A model generated the notes under the pieces. It was not told the DNA's origin, did no database searches, and saw only the letters and a program-made list of their open reading frames with translations. The translations under genes were made by a program, and so were the position numbers. From the NCBI GenBank assembly GCA_020638995.1, contig JACKHM010000001.1, positions 682,001-746,000 on the forward strand: a stretch of 64,000 bases of DNA, in the 5' to 3' direction. Every line of letters starts with the position of its first letter. Position 1 is the stretch's first letter. The stretch comes from Planctomycetaceae bacterium (GTDB lineage Bacteria > Planctomycetota > Planctomycetia > Pirellulales > Pirellulaceae). Below, in pieces: positions 9,036 to 18,254 of this stretch.

Positions 9036-9353
9036 GTCCGCTTGGAGGTTAGGCTACTATCTCCTGAAATCGAAACATACGGCCCCCGACAGGCCGAGCG
9101 CGACCTCGCCTTCTGGACGCTTGCCGCCAGAGGACGTCGCGGAACGCGGAAGACAAGAGCCAGGGATAACCGATTACGGCCGCCCTTGGGACAGCCACAG
9201 CTGTTTCGGGTGGTACACGCTCGAAGAGAGCCGACGATTTAGCAATACATTCCAAGCAGCGAAAAAATTCGACGATGCGTGAAGAATTGGACTCCCATTC
9301 GCATCTAACCCCGCACTGGCCTGTGGTTCGCCCACAACAAGAGGAATAACGCG
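9036..9353 (+). other. Intergenic region with foldable segment downstream of the TnpB-like gene
   Basis: No convincing gene lies in these 318 bases; a 66-codon frame from 9042 has no family features. A nested hairpin can be drawn: CGCGAC (9099-9104) with GTCGCG (9136-9141), and inside it TCTGG (9112-9116) with CCAGA (9127-9131). Guide RNAs of TnpB-type proteins usually lie at or just after the 3' end of the gene, so this is the place to look for one. The last part, from about 9290, is the leader of the cusB-type gene, with AAGAGGA before its ATG. Confidence 0.35.
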
Positions 9354-12047
9354 ATGCAAAGTTTACTGCGTTCGGATTGGGCCCAAGGCTTCCTCCGCAA
9401 GCACTGGGGAAAGCTCCTGATTGTGCAAGCTGTGATCTTATTCGGATTCGGTTATCTGTTTGCTTCTGGAGGCAATGATGGCCAGGAGTCGATGGCAGGC
9501 GAAGTGATCGCGTCCACTCAAGTTGCTGGACCGTCCATTTGGACTTGCTCCATGCATCCACAAATCCGCTCGTCAAGTCCCGGCAAGTGCCCCATCTGTG
9601 GCATGGATCTGATACCAGTTGCCAAGACATCCGGCGGGATGCGGACGTTAACAGTCAGCCCGGCAGCCAAGGCGCTGATGAACATTCAAACCTCGGCGGT
9701 CGAGCGTCGATATGTGACGCACAAGATTCCGATGGTGGGCAAGGTCGATTATGACGAAACCAAGATCGCGTACATCACTGCGTGGGTATCTGGCCGATTG
9801 GATCGCTTGTACGTGGACTTCACCGGCGTCGAGGTGAAAAAAGGCGACCACATGGTCTACATCTACAGCGAAGAATTGTACTCCGCCCAGGAAGAGCTGA
9901 CGCAGGCCCTAAAGTACGCAGCCGAGCGAGGACCGCAGTCAGGACGAGTCGCTACAAGTGGTATCGACCTCGTCGAATCCGCGCGTGAGAAGCTGAGGCT
10001 GCTGGGGCTTCAGGAAGAACAGATTAAGCAGATCGAAACGCAGGCCAAACCGACGGACCATCTGACGCTTTATGCGCCCACGGGTGGCATTGTGGTCGAG
10101 AAGCTTAAACAAGAAGGTGAACGCGTCAGACTTGGAGACAGGATTTACACTATCGTGGATCTGCAGCAAGTGTGGGTACATCTGGACGCGTACGAATCCG
10201 ACCTGCCGTGGATTCGTTACGGACAAGAGGTCACAATCACAACCGAGGCGTATCCAGGCGAAGAGTTTCACGGCCGCATCGCGTTCGTTCAACCCGTGCT
10301 CAACGACAAGACCCGCACCGTCAAAGTACGAGTCAACGTCCCGAATCCGTCCGGCAAGCTAAAGCCAGAAATGTTCGTGCGTGCCGCAGTCCGGCCGAAA
10401 GTGGCAGCAGGCGGCCGGGTGATGGACCCCAACCTGGCCGGCAAGTGGATCAGCCCCATGCATCCGGAGATCGTGAAGGACGAACCCGGCGCGTGCGACA
10501 TCTGCGGCATGCCGCTGGTACGAGCAGAATCGTTGGGCTACGTCACACCGACAACGGACGGAGAACCGCCGCCGTTGGTCGTTCCCTACTCCGCTGCCCT
10601 GGTCACCGGCACGCGCGCCGTTGTCTATGTTCAACTTCCCAGCATGCCGTCTTTTGCGGAACCTGCCTTTCAAACGCTCTCGGCCGTTATCCAAGAAGGC
10701 AACCTCGAAAACACGCGTGAAGCATTCGCCATTTACAGCGGCATGCTGGACCGGCCCTACGATCAGCCGGGAACTGACTACGCTCAACAACTCTGGAATA
10801 AGTACGCCGATCGGCTCGGCCAGCAAGCGTTGGCTGGACAGCGCATCCGTACGGCGAAAGAGGCCCAACAAATTCTTGATCGCATCGAATCGGCGATGAA
10901 CGGAGCGCGCGAACAGTTCGCACCGGAGGGACAGCCAACATTCGAGGGCCGCGAAATTGTGCTGGGACCTCGCGCTGGAGATTACTACCTCGTCCGCCAC
11001 GGACTCGAAAGTGGTGAACTGGTTGTGACGCAAGGGAATTTCAAGATCGATTCAGAGATTCAAATCCAAGCCAAGCCGAGCATGATGACGCCCGATGGTG
11101 GTGGTGGAGGTGGTGGTCACGATCATGGTGGTGGCGGCCCGAAAAAGGCTACTGGCGACGAACACGCCGGCCACAAGATGGCTTTGCCCTCCGAGTTTTA
11201 CGATCAGATTCGAGACTTGGAAGCTGCCTATGAACGTGTTGCTCAGGCCGTCGCGTCGGGAGACGGGCGCGTAGTGCCGGGGGCATTCAACCAATTCGGT
11301 CAGACGCTGAACGCCGTCAACGGGGAGTTGTTGACTGGGCATCCACGCATGCTGTGGAAGGAACTTAGCATGTTGCTGGGCAACGATGCGGTCGAAGGAC
11401 GCGACGCTACACAACTGGCAGAAGTCGACCGAGTATTTCTCCTGTTGAAGGGACGCATGCGTCGGATGCGTGAGCAGTTGGGGGTTGCCCAAGAACCAGA
11501 GCGGCAGATCGAACGCATCGCGGTCGAACCGGCGTTTCAGGCGGAACTCGCAAAGCTCTGGCAAGTGTACCTGCCGGCCCAGCAGGCGTTGGCCGCTGAC
11601 GACTTCGGTAAAGCACAGCAATCGTTGGCCCAACTTGAATCCGCCGTCGCCACCATCGACGAGAGATCATTGACCGGACATGCCCAGCATCTTTGGAACC
11701 AAGAGCGTGCGAACCTGACCAAGCTGCTGGCCGGAACGCAGGCAACCAAAGACATCAAAGCTCTGCGCGGTCAGTTTAAGCCACTGTCCGAGGAGATCGG
11801 CGTGTTGGCCAAGACGTTTGGTTTTGGCTCGGCGCTTCCCGTTTACGAGTTGCACTGCCCAATGGCGTTTCAGGGACAAGGGGCCGTTTGGTATCAGGAC
11901 AACGACCAAGCACAAAACCCTTATTACGGATCGACGATGCTCAAGTGCGCTGATCGGGTGGAACAAATCAGAAACGAGCCACCAGAAACGAATGGTCGCA
12001 GTCCCGGTACAGGTGATGCACAACACAAGAATCATTCACAACATTGA
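9354..12047 (+). CDS. cusB: CusB-type periplasmic adaptor with two metal-binding domains and DUF3347
   Basis: 897 residues, about twice the usual adaptor length. An N-terminal membrane anchor spans about 19-39. A heavy-metal-binding domain follows, with C65, M67, H68, C79 and C82 (CSMHP, then CPICGM). Next is the HlyD/CusB membrane-fusion core (VSGRLDRLYVDFTGVEVKKGD), then a second copy of the metal domain near 363-390 (SPMHPE, then CDICGM). After a Gly/His-rich linker come one or two DUF3347 helical units, ending in a YELHCPMAF metal motif. CusB-type proteins hand Cu(I)/Ag(I) from the periplasm to a CusA pump. It sits 78 bases before cusA. The repeated Cys/Met/His domains favour a soft metal. 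Symbol by analogy. Confidence 0.88.
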   Translation: MQSLLRSDWAQGFLRKHWGKLLIVQAVILFGFGYLFASGGNDGQESMAGEVIASTQVAGPSIWTCSMHPQIRSSSPGKCPICGMDLIPVAKTSGGMRTLTVSPAAKALMNIQTSAVERRYVTHKIPMVGKVDYDETKIAYITAWVSGRLDRLYVDFTGVEVKKGDHMVYIYSEELYSAQEELTQALKYAAERGPQSGRVATSGIDLVESAREKLRLLGLQEEQIKQIETQAKPTDHLTLYAPTGGIVVEKLKQEGERVRLGDRIYTIVDLQQVWVHLDAYESDLPWIRYGQEVTITTEAYPGEEFHGRIAFVQPVLNDKTRTVKVRVNVPNPSGKLKPEMFVRAAVRPKVAAGGRVMDPNLAGKWISPMHPEIVKDEPGACDICGMPLVRAESLGYVTPTTDGEPPPLVVPYSAALVTGTRAVVYVQLPSMPSFAEPAFQTLSAVIQEGNLENTREAFAIYSGMLDRPYDQPGTDYAQQLWNKYADRLGQQALAGQRIRTAKEAQQILDRIESAMNGAREQFAPEGQPTFEGREIVLGPRAGDYYLVRHGLESGELVVTQGNFKIDSEIQIQAKPSMMTPDGGGGGGGHDHGGGGPKKATGDEHAGHKMALPSEFYDQIRDLEAAYERVAQAVASGDGRVVPGAFNQFGQTLNAVNGELLTGHPRMLWKELSMLLGNDAVEGRDATQLAEVDRVFLLLKGRMRRMREQLGVAQEPERQIERIAVEPAFQAELAKLWQVYLPAQQALAADDFGKAQQSLAQLESAVATIDERSLTGHAQHLWNQERANLTKLLAGTQATKDIKALRGQFKPLSEEIGVLAKTFGFGSALPVYELHCPMAFQGQGAVWYQDNDQAQNPYYGSTMLKCADRVEQIRNEPPETNGRSPGTGDAQHKNHSQH

Positions 12048-12125
12048 TCGAGCGACGTCGGCTGCTTCACCTGGAGCGTCCCAGTTATTTCCCCCCGGAC
12101 AACTATACCCACGGATTGACGATTC

Positions 12126-15100
12126 ATGATCGACAAGGTCATACGCTTCTGCCTAGAAAACAAATTTGTTGTCGTGCTGGTTGTCATCGCGGTGATCGGT
12201 TGGGGCATGTTGGTGGCACCGTTTGATTGGGAGGTAGGTGGGTTGCCGCGCGATCCCGTGCCAACCGACGCTATTCCCGATATCGGCGAGAACCAGCAGA
12301 TCGTCTTTACCGAGTGGATGGGCCGCTCGCCGCAGGATGTCGAGGATCAGATCTCCTATCCGTTAACGGTTTCCCTGTTGGGCGTGCCGGGCGTAAAGAC
12401 GATTCGCAGCTATTCCTTTTTCGGCTTCTCGACCATCTACATCATCTTCGACGAAGACGTCGAATTCTATTGGTCGCGGACGCGTGTCCTGGAGAAGTTG
12501 AACAGTCTCCCCGCGGGGACGTTGCCCGAAGCGACGGTGCCAGTGTTGGGACCTGACTCGACACCGCTGGGGCAAATCTATTGGTATACGTTGGAAGGCC
12601 GTGACCCAGACGGGAATCCTGCCGGTGGCTGGGATCTCGACGAACTGCGTACCATTCAGGATTGGTATGTTCGTTACAACCTGCTTTCCGCTCCGGGCAT
12701 TAGTGAAGTTGCTTCGATTGGCGGCTTTGTGCAGGAGTACCAAATCGACGTCGACCCGGACGCCATGCGGGCCGCGCGGGTTAGCATCGAAGACGTCTTC
12801 ATGGCCGTGAAGAAGTCCAACATCGACGTCGGCGCGCGGAGTATCGAAATCAACAAAACGGAGTACTTCATTCGCGGCCTGGGCTTCATCGAGGAAGTGG
12901 AGGACATCGAGTACAGTGTCGTGGCAGTCAACGACAACGTGCCGATCTATGTCAAAGACGTGGCCAAGGTCACACTGGGGCCGGGGATCCGACGCGGTGC
13001 GTTGGACAAAGGCGGCGCGGAAGCCGTGGGCGGCGTGGTTGTAGTCCGGTACGGATTTAACCCGCTGGAAGCTATCAAGAACGTCAAAAAGAAAATTGAC
13101 GAAACTGCCGCCGGTCTGCCGACCAAGGCGGTGGTCAATTATCGCCAAGCCACGCGCGACGAAGTGATCGCGTATGCTCAATCGAAGGATTTCGAGGCGT
13201 TTGCCGGCGTCGACCTGAACCACGATCTGTGGGTCAAGCATTTACGCTCGACGCCGCGTGAGCAGTGGCCCGCTTGGGTCACGACCAGCCAAGTGACGGT
13301 CGTGCCGTTCTACGACCGCACGGGGCTGATTTACGAGACGCTCGGCACACTGCAAGTCGCCCTGTTCGAGGAAATCCTCGTTACGATCATTGTGATCCTG
13401 GTCATGGTGCTGCATTTGCGGAGTTCGATTCTGATCAGCGCGCTTTTGCCGCTGGCCGTGCTGATGTGTTTCATCGCCATGAAGACGTTCCACGTCGATG
13501 CCAACATCGTGGCACTCTCCGGCATCGCCATTGCCATTGGGACGATGGTCGATATGGGAATCATCCTCTGCGAGAACATCTTGAAACATCTCGAAGAAGC
13601 CGATCCCGAGGAAAGCCGGCTGGAGGTCATCCACCGCGCGTCGACCGAAGTTGGCGGTGCCGTCCTCACGGCCGTCTCGACGACCATCGTCAGCTTTTTG
13701 CCCGTGTTCACGATGATTGGCGCAGAAGGCAAACTCTTCAAGCCACTGGCCTTCACCAAGACGTTCGCCTTGGCGGCCTCGGTGATCGTGGCCCTGACGA
13801 TCATCCCGCCCGCAGCCCATGTGTTGTTCACCGCGCGGATCGAGAAACGTGCACTGAAACAGATGCTGTATGTCAGTTTAATCCTCGCCGGACTGGTGAT
13901 TGGTTTTTGGATTGCCTGGTGGGCCGGCGTCATCCTGGCGGCATTGGGAATCTACAAGCTAGTCGAAGAATCGCTTCCCGCTCATCGAGAGCATTGGAAG
14001 CAGAGGATGCACCACAGCGGGCTGTTGTTGGCCAACGGCTCGGCGGTGCTCTTCGTTGGTATCCTGTTGACCGAGGATTGGCTGCCACTGGGTCCCGAAA
14101 CGGGCATGCTACGAAATCTTCTCTTCGTGGCGGCTTTGATCGGCGGACTGCTGGGCTTCTTTCAGTTGTTTCAAAACTACATCTACAAACCGGTTCTGTG
14201 GTGGTGCCTCAATCACAAAGTTCTGTTTCTTTGCATACCTGCGTTGATTCTGCTCTTTGGCTTTGGCGTGTGGCTTGGCCCTGCGTTCGTGTTCGGGCGA
14301 ATTCCCAAGGAGTATGACGCACAATCCCTTTCGCAAGAGCAAGTTGCCGAACTGTCCGCTTTCAATCGGTTCAAGTACGAACTCGGCGGCCTGCGTGGCA
14401 AGTCTTGGGAGGACATGCATCACCAATCGGTCTCGACGACGCTGAAATGGACACTGGCCACCACCTGGAAGGGGTTCGGCAAGGAGTTCATGCCGCCGTT
14501 GGACGAGGGATCGTACCTGTACATGCCCACCACGATGCCCCACGCGTCGATCGGCGAGGCGATGGATGTGTTGTCTCTCCAAGGCCGTCGCATCAACGCC
14601 ATTCCCGAAGTCGAGTTGGCTGTGGGAAAAATCGGTCGTGTACGCAGTCCGCTCGATCCCGCCCCGATCTCGATGATCGAAACCACCATCAACTACGTTT
14701 CCGAGTACATCGTCGACAAAGACGGGCATCGCACGAACTATCGCTACCACCGGGACGAAGTGGACTGGTTTCAAGACAAGGACGGCAACCTGCTGCCGGG
14801 CGAGGACGGACAGCCGTATCAAGTGCAAGGCAAATTCGAGCGTGATGAAAACGGCCACTTGATCGAAGATCCCCACGGCATTCCTTTCCGACAGTGGCGG
14901 CGACCGCTCGACCCGCAATTGAATCCCGGGCGCAAGGCCTGGAAGGGCATCGAGAAGCCGGATGACATCTGGCACGAGATCGTCGAGGCGGCACAAGTGC
15001 CAGGCACGACGTCCGCTCCACGCTTACAGCCGATCGCCGCGCGGATCGTGATGCTGCAAAGCGGAATGCGGGCACCAATGGGTGTCAAAGTTAAAGGCCC

Positions 15101-16304
15101 GGATCTGGAGACCATCGAGCGGGTGGCTTTGGAGATCGAGACCTACCTCAAGCAAGTTCCCAGCGTGGAAGCATCGGCGGTCATCGCCGACCGCGTCGTG
15201 GGCAAACCGTACCTGGAAATTGACTTCAAGCGGCGCGAGATCGCTCGCTATGGATTGACGATTCGCGACGTTCAAGATGTTGTCGAAGTCGCCATTGGCG
15301 GACGTCCCATCACGACAACGGTCGAAGGTCGCGAGCGATTTCCCGTTCGTGTCCGCTACCTGCGCGAATTGCGCAACGAGATCGAAACGATGGAAAAGAT
15401 TCTCGTGCCGGCCAAAGATGGTTCGCAGATCCCTTTGGCCCAGGTCGCCGAGATTAAGTACCTTCGCGGCCCGCAGGTGATTAAGAGCGAGGACACGTTT
15501 CTGACCGCTTACGTGCTGTTCGACATGAAGCCGGGCGCGGCGGAAGTGAACGTGGTGGAGGAAAGCCAACGATACCTGCAGGACAAGATCGATGCTGGCC
15601 AGTTCGTGCTGCCGCCGGGCGTGAGCTACTCGTTCGCGGGCAACTACGAGAACCAGATTCGATCGCAAAAGACACTCATGATCGTGCTGCCGCTCGCGCT
15701 GTTTATCATCTTCATCATCCTCTATTTCCAGTTCCGCTCGATTATCACGACGTCGCTGGTGTTCAGCGGCATCGCCATCGCCTGGGCCGGCGGCTTCATC
15801 ATGCTGTGGCTGTACGGCCAGCCGTGGTTCTTGAACTTCGACGTATTCGGCACAAACATGCAGGCCCTGTTCCAGATTCACCCGATCAATCTTAGCGTCG
15901 CCATCTGGGTGGGCTTTTTGGCGTTGTTCGGCATCGCCTCCGACGACGGCGTAGTGATCGCGACGTACCTGGATCAAAGCTTTTTCAAACATGACATTCG
16001 CGACTCCAAGTCAGCCCGCAAGGCAACCTTGGAAGCCGGCCTGCGCCGGGTGCGTCCCTGCTTGATGACCACGGGGACAACGATCCTCGCGCTCATCCCC
16101 GTACTCACTTCTACCGGCCGCGGCGCGGACATCATGGTGCCCATGGCGATCCCCAGTTTCGGCGGCATGATGATCGAAATCATGACGATGCTCGTTGTGC
16201 CGACACTGTACTGCTCCGTTCAGGAATGGAAACTGACAATGGGGATCAAAGACCCACGATTCGCCCAGCACGAGGTAACGCACGACAGTAGCGCAAACCA
16301 ATGA
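12126..16304 (+). CDS. cusA: CusA/CzcA-type heavy-metal RND efflux pump
   Basis: 1392 residues, some 340 longer than E. coli CusA. It begins with TM1 (FCLENKFVVVLVVIAVIGWG), then the HME-RND pore domain: DAIPDIGENQQIVFTEW, RSPQDVEDQISYPL, YSFFGFSTIYIIFDEDVEFYWSR. The TM4 charged segment is visible (IAIAIGTMVDMGIILCEN). Extra sequence lies in the central region (about 560-720, additional helices) and in the second periplasmic part (a charged insert around 865-960). The second half ends with the usual TM block (GFLALFGIASDDGVVIATYL). It uses ion-motive force to expel metal ions with CusB and an outer-membrane channel. Its TGA overlaps the ATG of the V-ATPase B gene. Cu/Ag specificity is inferred from the partner. 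Confidence 0.92.
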   Translation: MIDKVIRFCLENKFVVVLVVIAVIGWGMLVAPFDWEVGGLPRDPVPTDAIPDIGENQQIVFTEWMGRSPQDVEDQISYPLTVSLLGVPGVKTIRSYSFFGFSTIYIIFDEDVEFYWSRTRVLEKLNSLPAGTLPEATVPVLGPDSTPLGQIYWYTLEGRDPDGNPAGGWDLDELRTIQDWYVRYNLLSAPGISEVASIGGFVQEYQIDVDPDAMRAARVSIEDVFMAVKKSNIDVGARSIEINKTEYFIRGLGFIEEVEDIEYSVVAVNDNVPIYVKDVAKVTLGPGIRRGALDKGGAEAVGGVVVVRYGFNPLEAIKNVKKKIDETAAGLPTKAVVNYRQATRDEVIAYAQSKDFEAFAGVDLNHDLWVKHLRSTPREQWPAWVTTSQVTVVPFYDRTGLIYETLGTLQVALFEEILVTIIVILVMVLHLRSSILISALLPLAVLMCFIAMKTFHVDANIVALSGIAIAIGTMVDMGIILCENILKHLEEADPEESRLEVIHRASTEVGGAVLTAVSTTIVSFLPVFTMIGAEGKLFKPLAFTKTFALAASVIVALTIIPPAAHVLFTARIEKRALKQMLYVSLILAGLVIGFWIAWWAGVILAALGIYKLVEESLPAHREHWKQRMHHSGLLLANGSAVLFVGILLTEDWLPLGPETGMLRNLLFVAALIGGLLGFFQLFQNYIYKPVLWWCLNHKVLFLCIPALILLFGFGVWLGPAFVFGRIPKEYDAQSLSQEQVAELSAFNRFKYELGGLRGKSWEDMHHQSVSTTLKWTLATTWKGFGKEFMPPLDEGSYLYMPTTMPHASIGEAMDVLSLQGRRINAIPEVELAVGKIGRVRSPLDPAPISMIETTINYVSEYIVDKDGHRTNYRYHRDEVDWFQDKDGNLLPGEDGQPYQVQGKFERDENGHLIEDPHGIPFRQWRRPLDPQLNPGRKAWKGIEKPDDIWHEIVEAAQVPGTTSAPRLQPIAARIVMLQSGMRAPMGVKVKGPDLETIERVALEIETYLKQVPSVEASAVIADRVVGKPYLEIDFKRREIARYGLTIRDVQDVVEVAIGGRPITTTVEGRERFPVRVRYLRELRNEIETMEKILVPAKDGSQIPLAQVAEIKYLRGPQVIKSEDTFLTAYVLFDMKPGAAEVNVVEESQRYLQDKIDAGQFVLPPGVSYSFAGNYENQIRSQKTLMIVLPLALFIIFIILYFQFRSIITTSLVFSGIAIAWAGGFIMLWLYGQPWFLNFDVFGTNMQALFQIHPINLSVAIWVGFLALFGIASDDGVVIATYLDQSFFKHDIRDSKSARKATLEAGLRRVRPCLMTTGTTILALIPVLTSTGRGADIMVPMAIPSFGGMMIEIMTMLVVPTLYCSVQEWKLTMGIKDPRFAQHEVTHDSSANQ

Positions 16305-17656
16305 TCTCCGATCTGATTCTACATACGCACGTCCTTTCCATCGTCGGTGACATTCTCCAGGTGCGGGCGACCGGCGTTGGGTTTGGGGATTTAGCGGTAA
16401 TCGAGAACTGGAATGGCCGACAATCCCTAGGGCAGGTCATCGAATTGGATCGCGACGTCGTGTCGTTACAGGTTTTCACTGGTGGCAAAGGATTGTCGAC
16501 GCAGGCCAAGGTACGTTTTCTCGGCCATTCGATGCAGGTGACCTACACACCAAGTATTCTCGGCCGCGTGTTTCGTGGGTCGGGCGAACCCGTCGATGGT
16601 GGCCCAGACTTGTCGAACGAGTCTGCGATTCCGATCGGCGGTCCGTCAGTGAATCCGATGATGCGGATCGTGCCACAGAAGATGATCCACACGCGAGTAC
16701 CGATGATTGATCTGTTCAACTGCTTGGTCGAAAGCCAGAAGATACCGATCTTCTCAGTGGCCGGTGAACCATACAACCAGTTGCTCTCCCGCATTGGTAT
16801 CCAGGCGGATGCCGACATCATTGTGTTTGGCGGAATGGGTTTAATCTTCGATGACTATTACTTCTTTCGCACGACCTTCGAGAGCGAAGGCATCCTTGCC
16901 CGCACGGTTATGTTCGTGAATCAGGCATCCGATCCGATTGTCGAGCGACTGCTCGTGCCGGACATGGCGCTGAAGGTCGCGGAACGTTTTGCCGTCGACG
17001 AGGGCAAACGAGTGTTGGTTCTTCTAACCGATATGACCGCCTATGCCGACGCATTGAAAGAGATCGGTATCGCGATGGAACGCGTGCCGTCGAATCGTGG
17101 CTACATGGGCGATTTGTACACGCAGCTCGCACAGCGATACGAGCGTGCCTGCGATTACAAAGGCGCGGGCTCGGTCACCATCCTGACCGTAACGACCATG
17201 CCTGGCGATGACGTAACACATCCCGTACCAGACAACACAGGCTATATCACCGAAGGGCAATTGTATTTGCACAATGGGATGATTGACCCGTTCGGTTCAT
17301 TGTCGCGACTCAAGCAACAAGTGATTGGCAAAGTTACGCGAGAAGACCATGCTCAGATCATGAACACCATGATCCGTCTCTATTCCGGCGCAAAGGAAGC
17401 GGAAAAGAAACAAGCAATGGCGTTTGATTTGTCGGCATTCGATAACAAGCTGTTGCGGTTTGGCAAGTTGTTTGTTGAGCGATTTATGGACATTCGCGTC
17501 TCGATGTCGCTCGACGCCGCGCTCGATTTGTCTTGGCAGACACTTCGCGAGTGTTTTGAGGCAGAGGAGTTACTCATGAAACAGGCGTTGGTGGATAAGT
17601 ATTTTCATCGTGGGGCAAGTTCTGAAACGGTTGCGAACGATGGCTCTGGCACTTAA
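16301..17656 (+). CDS. atpB: V-type ATP synthase subunit B
   Basis: 451 residues, the normal size. It aligns with the non-catalytic nucleotide-binding subunit of V/A-type ATPases: GSGEPVDGGP, IPIFSVAGEPYNQLLSRIG where a P-loop lysine is lacking, LLTDMTAYADALKEI, then TTMPGDDVTHPVPDNTGYITEGQLYLHN. It alternates with A subunits in the V1 hexamer. The start codon overlaps the CusA stop (ATGA), so the two are translationally coupled. It is the first gene of the ATPase set here, whereas the chlamydial order places it fourth. Confidence 0.95.
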   Translation: MISDLILHTHVLSIVGDILQVRATGVGFGDLAVIENWNGRQSLGQVIELDRDVVSLQVFTGGKGLSTQAKVRFLGHSMQVTYTPSILGRVFRGSGEPVDGGPDLSNESAIPIGGPSVNPMMRIVPQKMIHTRVPMIDLFNCLVESQKIPIFSVAGEPYNQLLSRIGIQADADIIVFGGMGLIFDDYYFFRTTFESEGILARTVMFVNQASDPIVERLLVPDMALKVAERFAVDEGKRVLVLLTDMTAYADALKEIGIAMERVPSNRGYMGDLYTQLAQRYERACDYKGAGSVTILTVTTMPGDDVTHPVPDNTGYITEGQLYLHNGMIDPFGSLSRLKQQVIGKVTREDHAQIMNTMIRLYSGAKEAEKKQAMAFDLSAFDNKLLRFGKLFVERFMDIRVSMSLDAALDLSWQTLRECFEAEELLMKQALVDKYFHRGASSETVANDGSGT

Positions 17657-18254
17657 TAAGACCGCTCTCAAGCAGCAGCGCGATCACCTGGAGATGTACC
17701 AGCGGTTTCTGCCATCGCTTGACCTGAAGCGTCAGCAATTGATCGCCGACTATCAACGAGCCAGAGGGGTCTTGGCCTCCACGCAGCGAGAAATCGACGA
17801 ACTGATGACGTCGCAGGAGGGACTATTCCGGCTATTGGGTGCGAGCGAACAAGATTTGAGGGGACTGATTTGCGTCGAGTCTGTAGAGAGCAATGAGGAG
17901 AATCTGCTCGGCGTGCGACTGCCGCGGCTAGGAGAAGTGCGATTTCATGCCACCGATTACTCAATGTTGGCCAAGCCATTCTGGGTCGATTTCTTGATGG
18001 AACTGTTACGGACGATGGCCACTTTGAGCATTCGCCGTGACGTCGAACAAGAACGGGTGCGACGCTTGAACGAGGCCGTGCGTCGAATTACGCAACGCGT
18101 GAACTTGTTTGAGAAGGTACTGATACCACAGGCTGAAAAAGACATTCAACGAATCCGCATCTACTTAGCCGATGCAGAGCGTGCCGCCGTCGTACGCTCA
18201 AAGATTGCGAAAGCCAAGCAGCAACGAGCGGAAATCAACAAAAGGGTCGTCTGA
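17640..18254 (+). CDS. atpD: V-type ATP synthase subunit D
   Basis: 204 residues from ATG 17640, which overlaps the end of the B gene by 17 bases. The N-terminus (LNKTALKQQRDHLEMYQRFLPSLDLKRQQL) is the classical V-ATPase D signature; the protein is a long antiparallel coiled coil that forms the central rotor stalk. The C-terminal RRxNAL-type segment appears as RRITQRVNLFEKVLIP, followed by a helix ending RSKIAKAKQ. The stop codon overlaps the start of subunit I. An upstream in-frame GTG or TTG start is less likely given this family N-terminus. Confidence 0.93.
   Translation: MALALNKTALKQQRDHLEMYQRFLPSLDLKRQQLIADYQRARGVLASTQREIDELMTSQEGLFRLLGASEQDLRGLICVESVESNEENLLGVRLPRLGEVRFHATDYSMLAKPFWVDFLMELLRTMATLSIRRDVEQERVRRLNEAVRRITQRVNLFEKVLIPQAEKDIQRIRIYLADAERAAVVRSKIAKAKQQRAEINKRVV

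Noticed and set aside
9042..9242. 66-codon open frame after the TnpB-like gene
   Set aside because: No ribosome-binding site, no family features and Arg-rich composition typical of a chance frame in GC-rich DNA.
13265..14317. 350-codon frame inside cusA
   Set aside because: Shadow of the RND pump; Arg/His-rich with no domain.
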